Assembly: GCA_937893115.1 (NCBI GenBank)
Contig: CALBGK010000206.1
Span: 1 to 7,108, forward strand
Reading direction: 5' to 3'
Source of the DNA: an uncultured Erysipelotrichaceae bacterium
GTDB taxonomy: Bacteria; Bacillota_I; Bacilli_A; Erysipelotrichales; Erysipelotrichaceae
DNA: 7,108 nucleotides
Made by a program: the position numbers and the translations under genes
Part shown: positions 1 to 5,524 of the stretch, in pieces
Numbering within the stretch: position 1 is the stretch's first letter
How the letters are laid out: the number at the start of each line of letters is the position of its first letter
The notes under the pieces: model-generated
What the model saw: only the letters and a program-made list of their open reading frames with translations
Database searches by the model: none
Told to the model about the DNA's origin: nothing

Positions 1-488
1 ATATCACCAGCCATTAATCCGCCTTGTTCAGCAGGTGAATCTTTAAGCACACGCATGATAGTTGTCACATCATCTAGTTGTATGTAGCTAATACCAATAC
101 CAACAATATTCATATTGATGCTGCTATTAAACTCATCATAATCCTCTACTGACATATATGAAGTATAAGGATCATGTTCAAAGCTTGTCATACCATAGAA
201 GGCATTATCTTCTAATACTTGATTTAAATCTTCATAATCATTGCCATAGAGCCAAAAGCTATCCATATATCTTTCAATCTCTTGAAATTTCTTATAGATA
301 TTAGTGCCATCGCTATCTAAACCATCATCCAAAGATGAAGCAGCTATACCAATTAAGATACCCAGAACCAAAAAGAGAACGGCTAAAACAGTGACAAAAA
401 TGCCTCTTTTCCTTTTTTCTTTTCTTTCTTTTATCTCACTAGATAAAGGTTGTTTCTTCAATTTATAAACTACTTTTTCTTCTTCCAT
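1..488 (-). CDS. S41 family C-terminal processing peptidase (CtpA/CtpB-like), N-terminal part only
   Basis: Partial gene: it starts at ATG 488 and runs off the left edge after 162 codons. I translated it directly. Residues 1-29 are a charged, probably cytoplasmic tail rich in Lys and Glu. Residues about 30-50 are one hydrophobic membrane anchor with no obvious cleavage site. The region around 104-120 (HDPYTSYMSVEDYDEF) matches the conserved block that precedes the PDZ domain in C-terminal processing peptidases. Residues about 126-162 begin the PDZ domain, including SPAEQGGLMAGD. The Ser/Lys catalytic dyad lies beyond the window, so activity cannot be judged. Family members are serine proteases that act on the outer face of the membrane by threading substrate C-termini past the PDZ domain. 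The gene is last in view of the ftsE-ftsX-M23 operon, 44 bp after the M23 stop, with a Shine-Dalgarno sequence (AGAGGA) just upstream. Inference: a likely substrate is a neighbouring cell-wall enzyme. The family call is firm; which Ctp paralogue it is remains open. Confidence 0.9.
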   Translation of the reverse strand, partial: MEEEKVVYKLKKQPLSSEIKERKEKRKRGIFVTVLAVLFLVLGILIGIAASSLDDGLDSDGTNIYKKFQEIERYMDSFWLYGNDYEDLNQVLEDNAFYGMTSFEHDPYTSYMSVEDYDEFNSSINMNIVGIGISYIQLDDVTTIMRVLKDSPAEQGGLMAGD

Positions 489-506
489 AACTTCCTCTAT
501 ATATAA

Positions 507-527
507 AGTCCCTTATTAACAGGGACT
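507..527 (-). other. Intercistronic hairpin between the M23 and S41 genes
   Basis: A perfect 7-bp inverted repeat (AGTCCCT / AGGGACT) with a 7-base loop starts 5 bases after the M23 stop codon and ends 18 bases before the S41 start codon. On the minus strand the stem is followed by TTATATATA rather than a run of T, so it would be at best a weak terminator. It could lower expression of the protease relative to the upstream genes, or mark an mRNA processing or 3'-end protection site. No separate promoter for the S41 gene is visible in the short gap. Confidence 0.5.
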
Positions 528-532
528 AATTA

Positions 533-1885
533 TTAAGCTCCGAAATATAATTCTGGACGGAGACGACATGGTGCACCAACACCATTTTCACATAGCCTAT
601 CCAAGGCATAACTACCCCATCCACAGTTAAAACCTAGGGTATAATCGCGAAGAAGATAATCATTTTGAATATCCGACATATCACCTTCACCTAGATAGTA
701 TAGTTCAATATGACAATGTGGACCAGAAGAGTTGCCACTGCTGCCAACTCTACCGACATAGTCTCCCTCAGATATCGTTCCTACACCCGTAGGGGAACCC
801 TGTTGCAAGTGGAAGAATGATACACCGTAGACTCTATTTTGTGCAGATACTATCATGATTACCTGATTGCCGCCTGCATAGACACCACCGATATTAGCAC
901 CACAACCACTGCCTAGATAACCAGTACTTGGACATCCATCAGCCGACAAGATGACAACACCATTAGCTGGCGCATAGATTTCAGTTCCTGATGATACGGC
1001 ATAGTCGACACCTAAGTGGACGCCACCACCAAATGAAGCTGGATAATACCAGGTTCCAGCGCTGATAGAAGCACCTGGTACTGGTGAATATAGACCGGCA
1101 GATGAAGGGATATTGGAAATATCGCCAATCTGATCTAAAATATCTGAATAATCTTGTTGCACATTATCAATCTCATTTTGAACATCTTCAATCTGAGCCT
1201 GTATCTCATCCGCCAACAATTGATATTTTTCCTCGATCTGATAATAATATGCCTGACTATCTTCTAGTTCTTTTCTCTTGGAGTCCAGGGAACTTCGGCT
1301 TTCATCCAACTTCTGTTTATCACTATCTAATTGTTCAATGACCTCAATTAATTCTTGTCTATCTTCTTCATCCTTAGACATGACAGCTTCAACGCCATAG
1401 CTTCGGCGCATCAAGTCTTCAAAACTACTAGAGCCTAGTAAGAAGTCAAGATAGGTATTAAAATGCATGGTCTCTTGAGCGTCACGCATTCTTTCTAAAA
1501 CACGTTGATTTAATTCTTCAACTAGAACTTCGTTTTTTTCTATATCTTCTTGTAAAACAGTAATTTGGGCTTCTAGTTCGCTTATCTCTGCTGTTAGTGT
1601 TGCGATTTGAGCACTCAAACTATCGGCCTGAGTCTTAGCTTCATTGGCTATTTGGACAGCACTATCATATTCATCTTCTAGATTGCTCAAAGCATTTTCT
1701 AGCTCATCAAGAATATTTCTATTCTCTTCTAAAAGATAAGCACGATAGGCATCACATTCCTCGGACTGCACACCATCACAATGAGCATCCCAATATTCTC
1801 TATCTGAATAATCTTCCGCCCTCACTTCAAATAACATGAATGGCATACACAGCACTAAAAGACTCAACATCAACTTTCTTTTCAT
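533..1885 (-). CDS. Secreted coiled-coil M23 (LytM) peptidoglycan peptidase, probable FtsEX partner
   Basis: A 450-residue exported cell-wall hydrolase. Residues 1-23 form a signal peptide (MKRK, hydrophobic core, VRA before ED). Residues about 50-255 are a long coiled coil rich in Glu, Gln, Leu and Ser. It is interrupted near 142-168 by FNTYLDFLLGSSSFEDLM, the kind of hinge seen in the FtsX-interacting domains of PcsB and CwlO. Residues about 285-400 are the LytM domain. The zinc and catalytic residues are all present: H290 and D294 (HLGVD), H359 (FFHL), and H390 and H392 (HCHIE). It should therefore be an active endopeptidase, unlike E. coli EnvC, whose LytM domain is degenerate and only activates amidases. 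The mature protein has eight cysteines (36, 44, 318, 328, 391, 421, 432, 440), which is unusual for an exported Bacillota protein. The start overlaps the ftsX stop (ATGA), with GAGGGTGA upstream. Inference: FtsEX ATP cycling controls it at division or elongation sites. The exact bond cleaved is unknown. Confidence 0.93.
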   Translation of the reverse strand: MKRKLMLSLLVLCMPFMLFEVRAEDYSDREYWDAHCDGVQSEECDAYRAYLLEENRNILDELENALSNLEDEYDSAVQIANEAKTQADSLSAQIATLTAEISELEAQITVLQEDIEKNEVLVEELNQRVLERMRDAQETMHFNTYLDFLLGSSSFEDLMRRSYGVEAVMSKDEEDRQELIEVIEQLDSDKQKLDESRSSLDSKRKELEDSQAYYYQIEEKYQLLADEIQAQIEDVQNEIDNVQQDYSDILDQIGDISNIPSSAGLYSPVPGASISAGTWYYPASFGGGVHLGVDYAVSSGTEIYAPANGVVILSADGCPSTGYLGSGCGANIGGVYAGGNQVIMIVSAQNRVYGVSFFHLQQGSPTGVGTISEGDYVGRVGSSGNSSGPHCHIELYYLGEGDMSDIQNDYLLRDYTLGFNCGWGSYALDRLCENGVGAPCRLRPELYFGA

Positions 1886-2781
1886 CGTCTCACCCTCAAA
1901 TACTTACATACGCTAATATAGCTTCCTAAGAATCCTACTACGACACCAATACCGAGTAGAATGAGCGACATATATAATACAAAAGGATATGGAGCGACTA
2001 GATTAAAGGCTCCAAATAGTGAACCATCTAAACTGTCAAAAATTAAATAATAGACAGCGACAGTCAATATGATAGGTATTAAAGAACCCATGGTGCCGAT
2101 GATGACACCTTCAACTAAAAACGGTGCACGAACATAGCCATTCTTGGCGCCGACATTGCGCATGATCCAGATTTCATCACTACGCGATGCGATAGTAATC
2201 TTAATTGTATTGTAGACAAGATAAGTCGCAAGTAAGCATAAAGCGATGACTAGGATTCCACCAAAAATGCGCACATTGGCAAAGATGTTAACTAATGTAT
2301 AAGTATTAGTACCACCATCATAGACGCCATAGACGCCATTGATAGAAGATAATTCTTCAGTTATCTCGCTGATGGCTAAGCCTTCATCAACGCCAACTAA
2401 GAAGACGTCATGGAAAGGATTAGAATTTCTATATTGTTGGTAGAACTCCCTTTCCTCTTCCCCTTGCATATTGGCATAATAATCAAATTCTTGTTCCTTA
2501 GTGCGATATTCAACCGAACTTATGCCTTCTATCTTCCATATCTCTTCTTCGATATTATTTAAGTTCTCTTCGCTTTCAGCTTCATAATCCACTGATACGA
2601 CAATACTGATAGAAGATTCAATATTGGTAGTTACGGCTTGTAAATTCCAAGTCAATACACCAAATACTGCAATTAATACTAAGGTTATGGTAACAGCACT
2701 TATCGAGGAGATAGCCATTCCAAAGTGACGTCCTACCCCAATAAATCCTTCTTTGACATGTCTTGCAAAACGATGAAACAT
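1882..2781 (-). CDS. ftsX: Cell-division ABC transporter permease-like protein FtsX
   Basis: A 299-residue membrane protein with the FtsX layout: a short cytoplasmic N-terminus, TM1 at about 22-45, a large outer loop at about 50-165, then TM2 (172-193), TM3 (221-246) and TM4 (266-290). The conserved cytoplasmic stretch between TM2 and TM3 (about 191-225, with TIASRSDEIWIMRNVGA) is the family signature and contacts FtsE. Length matches the family (about 295-310). FtsX is not a transporter. It relays FtsE ATP hydrolysis to a cell-wall hydrolase outside the membrane, and in Gram-positive bacteria the first outer loop binds the coiled-coil domain of PcsB or CwlO. The gene's ATG shares one base with the ftsE TGA (TGATG), and its own TGA overlaps the ATG of the M23 gene. 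Translational coupling across the trio is therefore likely, consistent with the three products forming one complex. Confidence 0.96.
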   Translation of the reverse strand: MFHRFARHVKEGFIGVGRHFGMAISSISAVTITLVLIAVFGVLTWNLQAVTTNIESSISIVVSVDYEAESEENLNNIEEEIWKIEGISSVEYRTKEQEFDYYANMQGEEEREFYQQYRNSNPFHDVFLVGVDEGLAISEITEELSSINGVYGVYDGGTNTYTLVNIFANVRIFGGILVIALCLLATYLVYNTIKITIASRSDEIWIMRNVGAKNGYVRAPFLVEGVIIGTMGSLIPIILTVAVYYLIFDSLDGSLFGAFNLVAPYPFVLYMSLILLGIGVVVGFLGSYISVCKYLRVRR

Positions 2782-3461
2782 CAGATAATTCCTCCCTTAG
2801 CTAAATCAGCGACAATATGGCCATTATCGATGGCAATGGTGCGCTTTGGATGGTGCCTAATTATCTCTGTATCATGCGTTACAATCATGATAGTCGTCTT
2901 TTCTTCTCTATTTATCTTTTCTAAAAGGCGAATAATTTCATCACTCTTTTTAGGGTCCAAGTTACCTGTCGGTTCATCAGCTATTAATATTTTTGGTCTA
3001 TTGGCAATAGCTCTAGCGATGGCTACACGCTGTTGTTGACCACCTGATAGCTGTGATGGAAAGGCATTAGACTTCTCAGAAATGTCAACTAATTTCAATA
3101 CTTCTCTCACACGCTTACGCAATTCATCTTTTGACGCATCAACAACTTCAAGCGCATAAGCTACATTCTCAAATGTCGTCTTGCGTGGCAAGAGTCGATA
3201 ATCTTGAAAGACAACACCAATATTACGACGATATAGAGGAACTTTTGAATGTTTGAGCTTACCCACGTTGATATCTTGAACGATGACATCACCTGATGTA
3301 GGTACCTCTTCACCATTTAAAAGTTTGATAAGAGTTGACTTACCACTACCGGTAGGTCCTACTATATAAACAAATTCACTGTCTTTAATCTCTAGATTAA
3401 TATCATATAAGGCATTAGTACCATTCTTATATGTCTTATATACATTTTTTATACTTATCAT
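2781..3461 (-). CDS. ftsE: Cell-division ATP-binding protein FtsE
   Basis: A 226-residue cytoplasmic ABC ATPase of normal FtsE length. All nucleotide-binding motifs are intact: Walker A GPTGSGKST at 35-43, Q-loop Q86 (VFQD), signature LSGGQQQR at 138-145, Walker B ILIADEP at 158-164 with catalytic E163, and H-loop H196 (VTHD). The stretch QDYRLLPRKTTFENVAYAL (86-104) is typical of FtsE rather than of LolD/MacB-type exporters, and the immediately following ftsX confirms the assignment. FtsE pairs with FtsX and drives the conformational signal to the outer hydrolase. The start is well supported by a strong Shine-Dalgarno sequence (GGAGGTGA, positions 3466-3473). The yitT stop is 36 bp upstream with no terminator between, so co-transcription with yitT is likely. 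Confidence 0.97.
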   Translation of the reverse strand: MISIKNVYKTYKNGTNALYDINLEIKDSEFVYIVGPTGSGKSTLIKLLNGEEVPTSGDVIVQDINVGKLKHSKVPLYRRNIGVVFQDYRLLPRKTTFENVAYALEVVDASKDELRKRVREVLKLVDISEKSNAFPSQLSGGQQQRVAIARAIANRPKILIADEPTGNLDPKKSDEIIRLLEKINREEKTTIMIVTHDTEIIRHHPKRTIAIDNGHIVADLAKGGII

Positions 3462-3497
3462 CCTATCACCTCCAACAATTATATCATATTTATTTTC

Positions 3498-4343
3498 TTA
3501 GATTCTCGCTTCAAAAGAAAAACCTTCACCGTGAACCTCCTGAACATCCTGGACAATCAAAAAAGCATTTTCGTCATGACGCTTAATTATCTTTGTAAGG
3601 GTCTGATATTCCGAATCAGCAATAACTACTAAAAGAACCGGTCTATTGATGCCAGTATATCCTCCCTTAGCTTCTAAAAAAGTGGTCCCTCTGTTCATTT
3701 CAATATGAATATCATTAGAAATGGCCTCATTTTGTTCGGATATTATTTCAATGCTCTTAGCATTTTTAGCTCCAAAAGTTATTGCTTTCGATATTGCTTG
3801 GCCAGTAACATAAACCGAGACCAAACCTATCAATACCGCTTCAATGCCATATATCCAAAGGCCAAATAAAACAGTCAGTCCATCAGTTACCATGACACAT
3901 TTCGATAAATCGAAATTAAAATGCTTTTGACAAATTAGTGGCGGAATATCCATACCGCCAGTTGATGCTCCCTGTCTAACCACTATACCTATGCCAATTC
4001 CACCAAGCAAACCTCCATAGATAGCCGCTAAGATAGGGTCGATAGAGATAGGCGATAATACCTTAGGCAGTATCATGATGAAAAACGGATAAATTAACGT
4101 GCTCAAAAATGTAGTTATGGCAAAGCGTTTCCCCAAGAATATAAAACCAACAATAAATAAAAGGGTATTAAGAATTGATATGATCAATTCAGGATCTAAA
4201 GGCACAAAGGGCTGTATGAGTATGGCTATACCAGCTACACCACCTGATAAAATATCGTTTGGCAATATAAATAAACTGACAGCTACAGCCAATATAAAAT
4301 TGCCTAAGGCAATTAATGAGAATTCTTTTAAATATTTTTTCAT
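3498..4343 (-). CDS. YitT-family (DUF161/DUF2179) integral membrane protein
   Basis: A 281-residue polytopic membrane protein. Hydrophobic segments lie at about 9-27, 33-47, 52-70, 75-94, 104-122 and 154-182. The family motif RQGASTGGMD is at 123-132. The soluble C-terminal DUF2179 domain runs from about 195 to 278 and contains NRGTTFLEAKGGYTG (217-231) and the ending VQDVQEVHGEGF. Length is normal for the family (about 280-290). The biochemical function of the family is not established, and I do not assign one. Bacillota often carry several paralogues, so no gene symbol is given. The gene is first in the apparent operon with ftsEX. ATG 4343 is the only usable start: an in-frame TAA lies 21 bases upstream, with no ATG, GTG or TTG between. 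There is no convincing Shine-Dalgarno sequence (only AGG, 12 bases away), and a TATAAT box ends 6 bases before the ATG, so the mRNA may be leaderless. Confidence 0.93.
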   Translation of the reverse strand: MKKYLKEFSLIALGNFILAVAVSLFILPNDILSGGVAGIAILIQPFVPLDPELIISILNTLLFIVGFIFLGKRFAITTFLSTLIYPFFIMILPKVLSPISIDPILAAIYGGLLGGIGIGIVVRQGASTGGMDIPPLICQKHFNFDLSKCVMVTDGLTVLFGLWIYGIEAVLIGLVSVYVTGQAISKAITFGAKNAKSIEIISEQNEAISNDIHIEMNRGTTFLEAKGGYTGINRPVLLVVIADSEYQTLTKIIKRHDENAFLIVQDVQEVHGEGFSFEARI

Positions 4344-4349
4344 GTACTT

Positions 4350-4380
4350 ATTATACCTAATTTAGAGCTTTCATTGTAGT
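4350..4380 (-). promoter_or_regulatory. Probable promoter of yitT-ftsEX operon, leaderless geometry
   Basis: On the minus strand a perfect TATAAT occupies 4355-4350. The -35 region is weak: TACAAT at 17 bp spacing (4378-4373) or ACTACA at 19 bp (4380-4375). A start site about 7 bases past the -10 box falls at or next to the A of the yitT ATG (4343). That agrees with the lack of a Shine-Dalgarno sequence. The -35 area overlaps that of the divergent promoter. Based on sequence only; a chance TATAAT in AT-rich DNA is possible. Confidence 0.55.
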
Positions 4381-4395
4381 TGCTTATGTTATAAT
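4368..4395 (+). promoter_or_regulatory. Probable promoter of the DarA-family gene
   Basis: An extended -10 element (TG at 4387-4388, one base, then TATAAT at 4390-4395) has a partial -35 match CTTTCA (4368-4373) at 16 bp spacing. The predicted start near 4402 leaves a short leader of about 15 bases. That leader contains the Shine-Dalgarno sequence AGAGGTGA (4403-4410), 6 bases before the ATG. Confidence 0.65.
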
Positions 4396-4416
4396 TTAGA
4401 AAAGAGGTGATTAACT

Positions 4417-4740
4417 ATGAAGCTTATATTAGCAATCGTTTCAAATGATGACAGTAGCTCAGTTTCTACCGCATTAAACAAAGAAAATTATCAAGTTACT
4501 AGACTCGCAACAACCGGAGGATTTCTAAGAGCAGGTAATACTACTTTAATCATCGGTACTGAAGATGAGAAAGTTAGCAGAGCAATTGAGATTATCGGCA
4601 ATGAGTCAAAGAGAAGAACTGAAATCGTTCCATCAACCGCCGCATATGATATCGGTCGCTTCGCTTCATTCCCAGTAGAAGTGCAGGTCGGTGGAGCTAC
4701 AATCTTTGTGATTAATGTTCAGGAATTCTACAAATTATAA
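4417..4740 (+). CDS. darA: Cyclic-di-AMP receptor of the DarA/PstA (YaaQ, DUF970) family
   Basis: A 107-residue cytoplasmic PII-like protein. It aligns along its whole length with B. subtilis DarA and S. aureus PstA, which have about 109 residues. The N-terminal strand is MKLILAIVS. The ligand-loop block LATTGGFLRAGNTTLIIG (30-47) is nearly identical to the family. The C-terminal strand FPVEVQVGGATIFV is at 85-98. Family members are trimers that bind cyclic di-AMP between subunits and are thought to pass the signal to unknown partners. Pocket residues N24, T28, G35, F36, N41 and G47 are kept, but position 26 is Gln where the two characterised proteins have Arg (from memory of those sequences). 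The loop between about 66 and 84 is slightly shorter than in B. subtilis. It is transcribed alone, with its own promoter and terminator, divergently from the yitT-ftsEX operon. The family call is very firm; ligand affinity is not known. Confidence 0.94.
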   Translation: MKLILAIVSNDDSSSVSTALNKENYQVTRLATTGGFLRAGNTTLIIGTEDEKVSRAIEIIGNESKRRTEIVPSTAAYDIGRFASFPVEVQVGGATIFVINVQEFYKL

Positions 4741-4761
4741 TCGTTCTAATAGCGATAAAAT

Positions 4762-4781
4762 GGAGCTCATAGCTCCTTTTT
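4762..4781 (+). terminator. Rho-independent terminator of the DarA-family gene
   Basis: A perfect 6-bp stem GGAGCT / AGCTCC around a CAT loop is followed directly by TTTTT. It begins 22 bases after the stop codon. Confidence 0.85.
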
Positions 4782-5108
4782 AAATTGGCATATACCATTG
4801 AAATATTAAAATGTCCTTATAAGATACCTATATAGAAAAAAATAAAGTCCTATTTCTTTATAACAGAAACATAGATAAGGGAATAATATTCAAATAGTAT
4901 TGTTAAATTTGTGATATCTTCAGCAATAAGCTTCTGAGATAGTTTTATAATCTGTCGGAATATAAAATCACCTTTTGAAGCAAAGAATATTAAATATATC
5001 AAAAGTAATCCATTCTATAATATCCAAATTCAAAAACAACATTATACATGTTATTTTATAAGAACTTTCAAACAATTTATTTGATGTCTCTCTATGCTTT
5101 TTTAAGCA
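4782..5108. other. AT-rich intergenic gap between two convergent transcription units
   Basis: About 327 bases, by eye around three quarters A+T, lie between the DarA terminator and the ribosomal-operon terminator. I see no tRNA, riboswitch, CRISPR repeat or transposon end. Occasional TATAAT strings (for example 4946-4951 on plus) lack a good -35 partner. On the minus strand, ATG 5049 opens a 16-codon frame (MYNVVFEFGYYRMDYF) that ends at TGA 4999-5001. An overlapping frame, shifted by one base, is open from about 5014 to TAG 4850-4852 and reads from TTG 5002 as 50 residues (ending LIYVSVIKK). One extra T in the TTTT run at 5001-5004 would join them into 66 residues. Neither has a Shine-Dalgarno sequence, so I do not call a gene. 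Confidence 0.6.
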
Positions 5109-5138
5109 AAATAAAAGAGCTACCTTAGTAGCCCTCTT
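5105..5138 (-). terminator. Rho-independent terminator after rplQ
   Basis: On the minus strand the left arm (5138-5128, AAGAGGGCTAC) pairs with the right arm (5123-5113, GTAGCTCTTTT) around a TAAG loop. This gives an 11-bp stem with two G-U pairs, running into TTTTATTTT. It starts 18 bases after the rplQ stop. Read on the plus strand, the two G-U pairs become C-A mismatches, so the structure mainly favours minus-strand termination. It marks the end of the ribosomal-protein operon. Confidence 0.85.
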
Positions 5139-5156
5139 GTTTATCAATCTTTTAAC

Positions 5157-5513
5157 TTAGATTAGTTCAATAGATGCAACAGGTGCATTATCGCCACGTC
5201 TGTAACCTAATTTAGTAACACGTGTATATCCACCATTGCGATCTTTGTATTTAGGTCCTAATTCACCAAATAGAACCTGTAAAGCTGTCTTACCTTCGCT
5301 GTTTTCTACATTACGTACATAGCTAGCAGCTAATCTTCTTGCGCTTAGACTATCTTCCTTAGCGATAGTGATCAATTTTTCAACAACAGCCTGAACTTCT
5401 TTAGCTTTCATTTCTGTTGTTTGAATCTTTCCTTTTAAAATCACTTCGGTAGATAAGTTTCTAAGTAATGCTTTTCTATGGTCAGCAGTACGACCTAATT
5501 TACGATTATGCAT
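5157..5513 (-). CDS. rplQ: 50S ribosomal protein L17 (bL17)
   Basis: A 118-residue basic protein of normal bL17 length. It carries the family start RKLGRTADHRKALLRNL (4-20), the central TTEMKAKEVQAVVEKLITIAK (32-52), and the C-terminal block GGYTRVTKLGYRRGDNAPVASIEL (94-117). It is a bacteria-specific component of the large ribosomal subunit near the peptide exit region. The ATG is 11 bases after the rpoA stop, with AAGGAG in the gap, so the two genes are co-transcribed. It is the last gene of the operon, followed by a terminator. The rpoA-rplQ order is the standard bacterial one. In many Bacillota ECF-transporter ATPase genes (ecfA) follow; here the transcription unit stops. Confidence 0.98.
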   Translation of the reverse strand: MHNRKLGRTADHRKALLRNLSTEVILKGKIQTTEMKAKEVQAVVEKLITIAKEDSLSARRLAASYVRNVENSEGKTALQVLFGELGPKYKDRNGGYTRVTKLGYRRGDNAPVASIELI

Positions 5514-5524
5514 TGTCCTTCTCC

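Noticed and set aside
1084..1341. Plus-strand open frame antisense to the M23 gene.
   Set aside because: It lies wholly inside the coiled-coil coding region, has no ribosome site and no recognisable family. It is a shadow of the real gene. The same holds for plus-strand frames at 2725-3039, 4099-4365, 6466-6699 and 6820-7041.
1141..1815. A 15-base direct repeat (TATCTGAATAATCTT at 1141-1155 and 1801-1815) inside the M23 gene.
   Set aside because: Both copies encode DYSD with the same codons in unrelated parts of the protein (residues 25-28 and 245-248), and the flanks differ at once. There is no sign of duplication or recombination; probably chance.
3478..3486. Extended -10 sequence (TGATATAAT, minus strand) just before ftsE, as a private ftsE promoter.
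   Set aside because: A start 7 bases past it would fall at about 3471, inside the ftsE Shine-Dalgarno sequence (3466-3473). The transcript would lose its ribosome site, and there is no -35 match. Chance occurrence in AT-rich DNA is more likely.
4946..4951. TATAAT on the plus strand in the gap, as a promoter for a small RNA.
   Set aside because: No -35 match at 16-18 bp, no extended -10 TG, and no downstream structured element before the opposing terminator region.
5083..5127. Short plus-strand frame (MSLYAFLSKIKELP) before the rplQ terminator.
   Set aside because: Only 14 codons, no ribosome site, and it runs into the terminator stem of the opposite-strand operon.
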